64,000 nt of DNA from Asterias amurensis (taxonomy: Eukaryota > Echinodermata > Asteroidea > Forcipulatida > Asteriidae), in NCBI RefSeq assembly GCF_032118995.1, contig NC_092665.1, positions 4,004,001 to 4,068,000 of the forward strand. Direction: 5' to 3'. A model generated the notes under the pieces. That model made no database searches, was not told where the DNA came from, and was given only the letters and a program-made list of their open reading frames with translations. Position numbers and translations under genes: made by a program. Positions within the stretch are counted from its first letter, which is position 1. Every line of letters begins with the position of its first letter. Positions 28,494 to 39,600 of this stretch are shown here, one piece after another.

Positions 28494-31400
28494 ATGGCGG
28501 GTAACGTGTCGTCTCCTGAAAATCCCATAGTTTTCTTCGATGTTTCTGTCGGAGGACAGGTATGGAATTACAATCAATGGCATGTAACATGTAAATTACA
28601 ACGTAGGGGACCGAACTATCTGTGTGAAAAAATTTTCTGATTGATGATTTTACCCGAAAATTGATATTATGTGTAGTGCTTTACATGCATTGCGCACTGC
28701 ACTAGCGCCACTAAAGCATTAGGGCGCCCTCTTTCGTGTTTGATGGTTATTTATTTCTTCTTTCAATATTCAGATAAAAACTAATTAGTATAATAATATT
28801 AAAGTAAGTAAGTGTAGAATTTCAATTTATTTATCCACACACTTGCATTAAAATATGTTATGCTAGTACTTACCGTACGTTTAGTAGTACAGTAGTACTC
28901 GGGTACTAAGAGAGAGTAGTAATAGGCCTACTAGTTCGTAGTGGTGATAAAACTAGATTTGTATAAAATAAAAAACAAAGTTTTTACTTTAAAATCCATT
29001 TGACCCTTTCGGTACAGAAAAAAAAAGTTCACAGATTTACAAACAATTTACAGGGTTTACAGAAGGTAATGGTGAAAGACTTCTCTAAAAATATTATAAT
29101 CCATGAAATGCTTTACTTTCTAAGAAAACGGTAAAACAACATAAATTCTCGTTAGCGAGAATTACGGATTTATTTTAAACACATGTCATGACATGGCGGA
29201 ACAAGAGTGGGTTTTCCCGTTATTTTCTCCTGACTCCGATGACCAATTGAGCCTAAATTTTCACAGGTTTGTTCATTTATATACAAGTTGTGATACATGA
29301 AGTGTGAGACTTGGACAATACTGTTTACCGAAAGTGTATAACATGTATAATGGCTTTAAATTAATAATTTGTAAAAATTATAATTTACAAACTTTTGATT
29401 AATTGTGTTAAAAATGATTTGAACATTCTTTAAAATTGCTGAAAGTATGTATGTAGTCCAATATCCACTTTAAGCTTTTTATGTTTTGTTTTTTAATAAA
29501 GGACATTGGAAGGATGAAGATGGAACTTTTTGCCCACGTTGTTCCTAAAACTGCTGAGAATTTTAGGCAGTTTTGCACAGGAGAGTACAGGTAAAATCTC
29601 GTCTGATGATTTGGTTGAAGTTTATTATTAAGTTGGTCCAAATTAAGAAGAACCTGACCTTAAGTCATTTAAGGTGTGCTAGACTCTATCAACATCCACC
29701 AAGTGACAGAAAAAGCGCATTACAACAACTAATGGTTTGCCAAGCTGCGTTGCGTGTAGAACCCTATCCGACATACGACAACAACCTCAACAGGTGTTTA
29801 ATACAGATACAGATACAGAATATAAAAAACTATAGTTAATATTAAGATTAAATTATCAAGTTGAAATAATAATACTTGACCCTCCTCCTTGATGATTTAT
29901 AGCTTGAGATTATATCTGTGTCAATTTTGACAGGTGTTTTCATTTTGAAAAGTGGAATTCTGGTTTCAATTATCGGAAGGATTTGGGTTACGACTTGTTC
30001 AAGGCAACTAACTATACCTGACAATGACTAGAGAAAGCTAGTCGGAACGTTGAGACCACTTCAAGAACTGACTCCGCGGTAATGCAGTTAATTACGATCC
30101 TATAAGCTAAAGTAGTAGATCCAGCTAATTTTCTATACCTTGTGCCGGGGTAGTAGTTAAAAAGCAGGGCAGTTCTTTTCAGAGAACTGAGAAGTCCCCC
30201 GAACATCCAATAAATCTACTCCGCGGTAGTAGAATACGAAAGACAGTTCTCTAAGAACAAACTCTACCTGGCAAGTAGATACACACATGGTGTTACCGCA
30301 AACCAAGTTATTTGTATTATATTCAACTATTAAAATTATACATTTTATAACCAATCAATTTTATTTATGTTACTTTGCAGAGATGAGAAGTCAACTCCGA
30401 TAGGATATAAAGGAGCTCTTTTTCATCGTGTCATTAAAGATTTCATGATCCAAGGAGGTGATTTTATCAAGGTACATCAACATTGACATTTTAACATTGA
30501 TGTGAGAAATAATTCCGCTCTGAGATTTTGTCTTTTTGAAGCCCAGGCTAATCATAATTATTTTTAAAGATCAACTTGAAGGAAATCACTCATATTAATT
30601 TGACTGTTCATTCTTGTTCATTTCGTGTGAAGTTTCCTCCTAGTATTTTTGTAAAAATTTGATTGGAAAAACTAGCCCACCCTTAAATTTTTAAACCTCT
30701 TTTGTTTTGGTTATTGGCAGCACCTGGCCAGGGCCCAAATTCATAGAGCTGCTTAGCACAACAATTTCCACATGATTTTCAGGATAAGCAAACAACAGCT
30801 GAATACCAGTAACAGGCAATATGCATCAAATGGAAATTTGGTTGGTAATCCTGTTTTTATCAAGGAAGAAATTTCATGTTAAGCAAATTTTTGTGCTTAG
30901 CAGCTCTATGAAATTAGGCCCTGGTTCCCAGCAAAGAGCCATAATAATGCAACGCCAAAGCACCATTGAAGTACCAGTGCTTCATTCAGTACCTTCCTTC
31001 GAAGTTCCCTCATAATTTGCTGCATTTATTGTAATTATTTTGTTTTCTTTAGGGCGATGGTACGGGATCAGCATGCATCTACAATGGTTCCTGTTTTCCA
31101 GATGAAAATTTTAAGTTAAAACATGACTCCCCAGGCCTTCTATCTATGGTAAATCATTCTACAATTTTGTTTCTGAAGGCCAATTTTGAAGGCCAGGGCA
31201 ATAATTCCAAAGCACTAAGATTCATCTTGAGATAAAATAAATAAATATATAAATATCGAAGTCTTATATAGCGCAAGTATCTACCAAACAAGGTACTCAA
31301 GGCACTGAGTATATACAAACTTTCAGAAAGATAGGTTATTGCAGTGATGGATTCTGAGACCCAATTATGTAGCACTTATAAGGGTTTACAAGGTGCTACG

Positions 31401-33202
31401 GCGCATTAAGCAGCCACAACCAGGAACACCGGGGCGAACCCCTTCTCTTTTCGATAAGTGCACTGGGTTCTTTTACATGCGTTACACAACACATGGGACC
31501 AACGGCTTTACGTCCCATCCAAAGGACGAGATGAGTTGTCAATAACCAAAGGCCTCGAAACACCCACAGCAATTGCCATGGTGCCCTATAGTGGTGCCCT
31601 TTGCAAAGTTCCAATTCAATTTTAGACGTTCCTCATTAAAGTGCCCCTTACCAGAGGAATATTGCCGTGCCCCTTCAAGAGTGAAGTTCATGGCCTGGAA
31701 CTTGACGATCATCCTTTAGCGGTCGCAACCGAGATTCCATTCACAATGCACACCAGGGGCCAATTTCATAGAGCCGCTGAAGTAAAAAAAAATGTTTAAG
31801 CCTGAAGATAGCTTGCTTATTTTACACATGTTACTCTCCAAAATTTCATGCCATATACATTGCTTGTGGTATTTAGCTGTTGTTTACTTTGCATATAATA
31901 ATTGAGTGGAGTCTTGGCCGGGAATCTGATTTTACTAAGCAAGGATTTTGTTTGCTTAAGCAAAATTTTGTACTTAAGCAGCTCCATGAAATTGAGCCCA
32001 GAGGTGTTTATTCATCATCATGTTTGAAAGGTCCACATTTTTAGACTCTGTATCTCTACCGATCACGTTGATGTAGTTGAGTGGTCTACGTCCTCTAAAA
32101 CTTGACCATACCCTTCCCAAATCCAGATTTACCTTAGCTGTGTCCCTTCAAGAATGGATTTCAAGGCATATAACCAAATATTTTGTATTGGGACATCACG
32201 TGGAGAGTGATTTGCAGTAGTGATCAATCTTAGCTATGGGCTAAATAAATAATGGTTTATCTGATAAATAATCGGTTTATCCGTAAACAATGATTTTGTT
32301 TTAATAATTCCTTAACTTGTATGAATATCCAGGCAAACTCAGGGCCGAGCACAAATGGATGCCAGTTCTTCATCACATGTGCCAAGTGTGATTTCTTAGA
32401 TGGAAAACATGTTGTGTTTGGGAAAGTTACGGATGGACTTCTTGTATTGAGGAAGATTGAGGTTAGTTTTTACTTTATTTGTTTTTTTTTGCAGAACATT
32501 TATATTATGCTGAATTTACTACTAAGGATCACTGTGTGTTTCAGGACACCTGCTTTTGTTTGTTTTTAAAGGCACTGGACATTATTGGTAATTAATCAAA
32601 ATAGTTGTTAGCATAAAAATATACTTGGAAACGAGCAATGGAGAGAGCTGTTGATGGTATAAAACATCATGAGAAACTGCTTCCTCTGAAGTAACGAAGT
32701 TTGAGAAAAAAAAACAATTTTCCCACGAATTTGATTTTGAGACCTCAGAATTAGATTTTAAGGTGTCGAAATCAAGCATCTGAAAGCAAACAACTTTGTG
32801 TGACAAGAGTGCTTTTTCTTCCATTATTATCATGCAACTTCAACGACCAATAGAGCTAAAAAGAATTCCAGGTTCGTTATTTTATGCATATGTTGAGATA
32901 CATCAGGTGAGAAATCTAGTCTTTGACAATAAACCGAAGGTTTCCAGTGCCTGTAATAAAATAAACAAAATGAAACTGAAATAGTATGTAAGTGTTAGTA
33001 GGACTTTTTTTACACCTTTGCTCATTTCAAATACAAGTACATGTATTCCAATATAATTTCATGTAAGTTGGCAAAAAGCAATTGGTTTTATAAATAATCA
33101 TTCTCTAAGTCTAAACATCTCTCTTTTTTTCAGAGTGTACCGACAGGACCAAACAACAAACCCAAGCTACCTGTTGTAATATCACAGTGTGGAGAAATGT
33201 GA
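28494..33202 (+). CDS. PPIH: PPIH, spliceosomal cyclophilin (peptidyl-prolyl isomerase H)
   Basis: Cyclophilin H binds PRPF4/PRPF3 in the U4/U6.U5 tri-snRNP in the nucleus and isomerises X-Pro bonds. Six exons in continuous phase: 28494-28559, 29502-29590, 30381-30471, 31053-31148, 32333-32461, 33134-33202, giving 179 residues against 177 in human. The start [20 protein letters not shown] and end VVISQCGEM are family-specific. The cyclophilin signature [15 protein letters not shown] is at 66-80, with catalytic Arg68, Phe73, Met74 and Gln76 (CypA R55, F60, M61, Q63). One oddity is Phe135 in [12 protein letters not shown], where human PPIH and CypA have Trp (CypA W121, the cyclosporin contact). 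Introns hold MITE-A and MITE-B copies. Confidence 0.96.
30731..30921. mobile_element. MITE-B copy
   Basis: GGGCCCAAATTCATAGAGCT at the left is inverted at the right as AGCTCTATGAAATTAGGCC. It lies in PPIH intron 3. Confidence 0.8.
31380..31545. repeat. dispersed repeat shared with 5840-6100
   Basis: It contains ACCAGGAACACCGGGGCGAA, CCCCTTCTCTTTTCGATAAG and TTTTACATGCGTTACACAAC, nearly the same as near 6027-6090. It is preceded by a TTATATAGCGC-type motif at 31265. Lies in PPIH intron 4. Confidence 0.6.
31756..31999. mobile_element. MITE-B copy
   Basis: GGGGCCAATTTCATAGAGCC pairs with AGCTCCATGAAATTGAGCCC. Inner arms with GCTTAAGCAAAATTTTG are present. Confidence 0.8.
32570..32952. mobile_element. 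MITE-A copy
   Basis: TTAA precedes AGGCACTGGACATTATTGG at 32570; the right end TTTCCAGTGCCT is followed by GTAA, a decayed TTAA. It lies in the last PPIH intron. Confidence 0.8.
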
Positions 33203-33828
33203 ACATTAAACAAACTCAGTGGTGTAACAAGTACATTGCCATGACGGACGGACGGACGGACAAGATGTATTGTCAGCGATGGACTATAGAGGGCACTGTT
33301 TAACGCTATCGGCAATGTTTGACCGCCTGTGCCATGAACGTTTCCTCAAAATGGCGCTCCTTCATGAGGCTGGCTCATACTGAGGCTGAAAAGGAAATAG
33401 GCTGGCCCCATTCTTGATAACAAATTAGGTACTATGATAGTACCTACGTAGCCGGGAAACCAAACAATGGTGGCACATTGTGATCTTGCTTCCAATTGGA
33501 CGGAGACTTTTAGACAGTCCGCTTTCACAGTATTGCGCATGCTCAGACCTACGCGCAGTACTGAGCATGTGCGCGCACGCTCAGAGCCGCAAAAGTCTCC
33601 TACTTCTTGAGTTTCTTTATTTCTTAGATTTCTCTTTGAGTTTGCCCTTTGTTAAATTCTCAACCAATATTTCCCTCCACACTGTACATGTATTTAAATC
33701 TGCCCAATGGTGACGTTTTTTTGCGATTTTTGTTTTTTCCACAAACCCATACTAAAAGAAGAAAAAAGAAAAAAAAGACCATTTAAATTTTCTTAAAAAT
33801 GCAACCCTGAGGCCCTATTGCTTCTACA

Positions 33829-33834
33829 AATAAA
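33829..33834 (+). terminator. poly(A) signal candidate for PPIH
   Basis: AATAAA about 630 bp after the PPIH stop codon, the first canonical signal downstream. The cleavage site is not visible. Confidence 0.45.
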
Positions 33835-34004
33835 CCCATGTAACATCTCTGCGGAGACTGCTTTATCTATTTCATTACACATACCAAATAACAATCAGTG
33901 CCAATAACAGGGAAGAAATGTTCAGTTTTAGATGTTGGAGAAACATCTCAATGGGGAAACCCACTCGCAATCGGGTAGGGACTGAAAACCTAAATCCCAT
34001 ATTA

Positions 34005-34309
34005 TAGACCTTTCTTTTGTTGTAGCAAATCCCCCTTGGTTGGCATGGACGGCCACATGTTTGTAAAACACTCAATTGTATTACTAGATGTTTTTAACAA
34101 AATTTAAGATTACTGCAAACTTTCAATATTAAATAAAATACCTCCCGTAATTATTTGTTTTGTTTTCAACAAAATCAACACAATGTTTGAATATTTTTGT
34201 AACATTGTTACAAACCGTAGCGATCTGTTTTTTATTTGCATTTATGCCTTTCCATACTTTCCCAACTTTGGTTGGAAAAAACTTGGGCTGTGACGCTGCA
34301 AAAGGTCTT
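34005..34309. mobile_element. MITE-E copy
   Basis: It starts TAGACCTTTCTTTTGTTG and ends GCAAAAGGTCTTTA. The interior matches 7776-8119, with TTGAATATTTTTGTAACATT and AACTTGGGCTGTGA. Confidence 0.8.
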
Positions 34310-34510
34310 TATTTACAACCTCCAGTCCAAGGTGAGATTCAAACCGGGGTCCACAGGGGAAGGGCAAGCAAAGAAACCACTAAGCCAACCTGATGAAACT
34401 AATGTTTTTTTTAACTGGGAAATGTGTTTTGTACAGTATTTTGTAATAAATAAGTTCAGTTTTTTGCTCAAACATGGAGTTTTTGTATTATGTAATTAGT
34501 TAGTTTTTCA

Positions 34511-34780
34511 AGGCACTGAATACGTTGGGTAGTTGTCGAAGACCAGTATTCTCACTTGGTGTATCCCAACATATGCATTGTACAAAATAGTGTGCTTTCA
34601 GATAGGAATAAAAGGCTTCTGGCCTGAAGTCTTTTATTGATTTAGTGAGAAACTATGTTACTTCAAAGGGAATCGTTTCTCACAATGTTTTATCCTATCA
34701 ACAGCTCTCCGTTGCTCGTTACCAAGAAAGGTTTTACGCTAATATATATTTCAAGTATATTACCAACAAATACAGTGCCT
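34511..34780. mobile_element. MITE-A copy, first of a pair
   Basis: AGGCACTGAATACGTTGGGT at the left and CAACAAATACAGTGCCT at the right. TTAA at 34781-34784 is shared with the next copy. Confidence 0.75.
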
Positions 34781-34784
34781 TTAA

Positions 34785-35181
34785 AGGCAGTGGACACTAT
34801 TGGTAATTACTCAAAATAATTATTACCGGTATCATAAAACCTTTATCGATTATGAGTAATTGGGAGACTAAGAGGTTGATAGTATAAAACATTGTGAGAA
34901 ACAGCTCCCTCTGAAGTGACGTAAATTTCGAGAAAAAAAGTAATTTTCCACGAATTTGATTTCGAGACCTCGGTTTTAGAATTTGAGGTCTTGAAATCAA
35001 GCATCTGAAAGCACACAACTTCGTGTGACCATGGTGCGACAAGGGCGTTTTTTCTTTCATTAATATCTCGCAAGTTCAACGACTGATTGAGCTCAAATTT
35101 TCACGGGTTTATTTTATGAATATGTTGAGATACACCAACTGTGAAGACTAGTCTGATAATTACCAATAGTGTCCAGTGTCT
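34785..35181. mobile_element. MITE-A copy, second of a pair, full length
   Basis: AGGCAGTGGACACTATTGG at the left and CCAATAGTGTCCAGTGTCT at the right, with TTAA on both sides (34781-34784 and 35182-35185). At about 397 bp it is one of the best preserved copies. Confidence 0.9.
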
Positions 35182-35309
35182 TTAAGTGCTACTACAACCT
35201 CACCGTCCTTGTTTTATCAGTTAAGATCATTGATACATAAAACAAAAAATAATAGAACACAATAAGAACATTACAAAAACACAAAATGTTTCTTTGCTCA
35301 AACATGGTG

Positions 35310-35315
35310 TTTATT
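35310..35315 (-). terminator. poly(A) signal candidate for YBX
   Basis: AATAAA on the minus strand about 1.4 kb past the YBX stop codon, which would give a long 3' UTR over 35.3-36.7 kb. That stretch has no repeats I recognise, which fits a UTR. Other AATAAA-like words in the region make the choice uncertain. Confidence 0.3.
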
Positions 35316-36697
35316 TTTTTGAGCCTCATTCGGATTTGTGTTGTAGCTTCTAAGGTCTTTACAAAGAAGTCTTATATTTATCACAAATGAGATCTCCTGC
35401 TATAGATGGTAGAAAATGAAATGGAAAGAAATTATGCAGGAATAACAAAAGTGCCAAAAATTAGGAACTATAGTCCTCAAAGCCGCAGGGAATTAAATAA
35501 GAAAATTGACCTTTGGCCTGGCACCTGCCAAAACAAAATTTGAATCTTTCAAACTTATTTAAGTTTTCATTTTTTTCTTTAAATAATTTCATTTTTTTTT
35601 TATAGATCAGAATTTCTAATCCCCCAAAATTCAAAAAATACTATCCCCAAAACAAAACTTTTAATGCAGCAAATGCAATTTGTCTTCTCTCTTTTTTTTT
35701 CAAGACGGATTTCAGATACAAAATGAAACTTTTCAAAATTAACTTTTTAGTCAAATTCGTCAAATTTGGTACAAAAATGTCCTACAAAATGAAATACAAC
35801 TTGTTGGCAGATACCTGGGTTTTGTACTACAAAACCACAGCCAAATCGGTCCGATCCAAAATGACACATATACCTCAACTACAAATACATTAACGTCTGC
35901 TCTACGAAGTGCCAGGACTTACGATCTTAAAAGTTATTCCCCAAAAAGTATTCAATATTGTTTCCATGGCATCAAGGTCTGACGATATTAGCTATTGGAA
36001 GTGTCTGTAACTGGTTTTTTTTAATACTGTCCAATTGTTTGGCCTCAATTTATTAAGTAGTTCTTATATTTCTATGACTTTGGTTTCTTTATAAAATAGT
36101 CATTGCAAATTGCCAAATATTGCAAAAGGTTTTGTGTATCCTTCAGGGTAAATTATCCGCCATAAAGTACTGTTTTTAGTTAACATGCCGCAGACGGCCA
36201 GTTTACACCAGGCGTCTCATGACAGGTGCATAAAACACCTGCAAAATTATTGGTAGGTACATTGATACCAGAGCTAAATGTAACGTCATGGTATTATACG
36301 TACACATTGTAGGCAGAGTTTGTAATCCTCTACAGGTTGGAGTTTCTTGGAAGTCTCTTAACTATTTCTTTTTTTTTTAACCGGTTTGAAAAGATTGTGC
36401 TGAGTTTCTGATAGTAATACATTCCAAATACTACATACGGCTGATATAAAAACAGGCCTTAAGTTGTACAACTTCCCAACTATGGATCACAAATGCCAAC
36501 TACCTTAATTTCACCAATCGTCTCCACAGACAGCGAGTGTGTTCGTTATCATTTGCCTTCCAAATCCCTCGTGTCTGAAAATAATATCCGATGGTCATTA
36601 TTTGCAGGATGTTTGATCCCACATGATGTTGCTATCCCCTGGGTTCTATGTGGGCGTGTTTGTGGGTGTCTGTCTGCCTGGCCTAACTTGGTGTTAC

Positions 36698-39600
36698 TTA
36701 CTCCTTGACTTCGGTAGCTTCTGGTGCAGTGTGCTCCTCTTTAGGACCAGATGGGCTTCCCTATAAGGTGAAAAAAAAAAACATGCAAGTCATTAGGCCT
36801 GGGCGACGAGTTTTGTAGCAGCGACTTTTAATTGCTTAGACCAGCCAACACTACTGTGTTCAGCCGACACTATTGTGTTCAGCCGACACTACTGTGTTCA
36901 GCCGAGACTACTGTGTTCAATTACTCAGTTAATTGTGCAGCCAGGATTACTACAAAAATAGTCGCGTACCTTTAATAAAATACAACTTACCTCTCCAGCA
37001 GAGCCTTGCTTTTCGTTGCGTGCACCTGGAGGTCTGCGCCTGCGGTAACGTCTTCGTTGAGGGCGCTGTTCTCCCTCGTTCTCTTTATTCTCATCACCAC
37101 CACCTCCTTCCTCGTCTCCTTCCTGGCGACGTTGCTGTCTGTAGTTACGATAACGTGGACGGTAACGGCGACGGGGTTTCTCCGAATCCACGCCATCTTC
37201 TTTGTCACCGTTCTCTTTCTGTGAATAAGATAGACAATTATGCAAAAAATAGTTTTAAAAAGATTATTCGTTGGTTATAAAGCGACAAGTTTCTCAAAAA
37301 GTTCACATTAGATTTTAACTATTTCTGTATTGTCTCGTTACAAATCTTTGCTCAACACACATAAATCATTTATGCTCCTTTAAAGGGTATACGTACTTTT
37401 TCCTAACAAAAAACACAATGTCCACAGATTTGAAGATTATGATAGTAGGAAGCTTCCCTTGAAATTTTACTTACTGAGGTGCTGTAGTTTTTGAGAAATG
37501 AGTAAAAGTAATAATTTTCGTCTCAGTTTTAGCATGTAAAAACGTATTGACCAGTTATGCTATGGTTTTGGTATAATATCATACATGTAACTGGTTAAGG
37601 GGATTTTACATGCTAAAATAATTTTGGTCTCATGAGACCAAAATTATTTTGTGACTTGTTTTAGTCATTTCTCAAAAACTACACAACCTTAGTTAGTAAT
37701 ATTTGAAGGGCAGCTTTCCGCTATCGTTATTTTCAAACCCTGTAAGTTTAATGTACCGGGTAAATCTGTGGACATTTTGAAAAAGTACCCAAATCCTTTA
37801 AGCCATTCATTTCTGTACAATCTCCATACGCCCAGACATTGCTAATTATGTTGATTTTTTTGCATTGCTATTTTCAGGTAATTTTCTGGAAAATTAATGA
37901 GAAACAGAAACACATGGTTTTGTTTTTGAGTACATTCTATGTTTACATGAGAAACATTAGAAAATGTCAAATCAATCCCAAACGTTTTCTTTGCCCTCCA
38001 TTGTTTGAGCAAAAGATGGTCAAATATTGTGGCCTCTCTGGGCATTTTGGTACAAGCCCCTTGCAGCCACTATTGTCTCTAAGAGTTTAAAGGCACTGGA
38101 CACTATTAGTAATATTGTAAATGACCAGTCTTCTCACTTGGTGTATCTCAACCTACATGTATGCACAAATAAGAAACCTGTGTAAATTTGAACTCAACTG
38201 GTCGACAAAGTTGCAAGATAATAATGGAAGGAAAAACACCCTTGTCACACAATGTTGTGTGCTTTCAGATGCTTGATATTGAGATCTCAAAATCAAATTC
38301 AGAGGTCTCGAAATCAAATTCAAATGTTTTAGTGGAAAATGACAATCAAATTCTGAGGTCTTTCATTCAAATTCAAACAGTTTAGTGGAAAATTACTTCT
38401 TTCTCGAAAACTATTTTACTTCAGAGGGAGCCGTTTCTCAAAATCTTTTATATTATCAACAGCTCTCCATTGCTTGTTACCAAGTAAGTTTTTATGCTGA
38501 CAAGTATTTACCAATGCCTTTAAAGTCAGTGGACACTATTGGTAATTGTCAAAGACTAGCCTTCACAGTTGGTGTATCTCAACATATGCATAAAATAACA
38601 AACCTGTGAAAATTTGAGCTCAATCGGTCATCGAACTTGCGAGATCATAATGAAAGAAAAAAATACCCTTGTCACACGAAGTTGTGTGCGTTTAGATGGT
38701 TGATTTCGAGACCTCAAGTTCTAAATCTGAGGTCTCGAAATCAAATTCGTGGAAAATTACTTCTTTCTCGAAAACTATGGCACTTCAGAGGGAGCCGTTT
38801 CTTACAATGTTTTATCTATCAACCTCTCCCCATTACTCGTCACCAAGAAAGGTTTTATGCTAATCATTATTATGAGTAATTACCAATAGTGTCCACTGCC
38901 TTTAAATGTAGCTTACCTTGACACCAGCTTCATCAGAGTCCCCTGCTGGACGACGGTAACCACGATTACGGTATCTCCCTCTTCCGCCTCCTCTTCCTCT
39001 TCCTGATCTCGGAGGGCGACGCCCCTCTGTGTTGTCCCCGCCCTCTGAGGTACCACCCTCTTCCTGCTCCTCACCGTCCTCTCCATCCTTACGGCGACTG
39101 TAGTAATTACGGCGAGTACGGAATCGACGTCTGTCTGGGGCGTACTTGCTTCCCTGTACTGCGGAACCGTCAGGACCAGTCACATTACTGGCTTCTTGGC
39201 CCTAAAACAAACAGTACCCACATGCAGATTAGTGCTGGGCAAATAGTGAAATTTTGATATTCGGATACCGTTGGCCAACTATCGGAAATTAACCGGATAT
39301 TCGAATAGTTTTTTAGCTAGAGGGGGCTAAAAAAAAAAGTAGGGTTTTTGCCGCTAGAGGGCGCTGTTCATTTGTGAATGAGATCTTTTGGGCGGATTGA
39401 TATTCGTTTTAGACAGTGTCACTCGGTTCATTCATAAAAATAACCAGATCTAATTTAAAGATGGCGATTTGCTTTTTCTTTTGATCGTGATTGACTCTAC
39501 GTGAAGGAAAACTTTTGAAATCTTTGATCAAACTACGCCAGAAATGTCATTGTTTTAGCTCTCCACGGAGGTGAGCATAATTAAATACTTAATTTATGCT

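Noticed and set aside
36925-37280. Plus-strand frames of about 115 and 72 codons over a YBX exon
   Set aside because: The minus-strand exon has the family sequence, splice sites and matching phase; the plus-strand frames are its complement.
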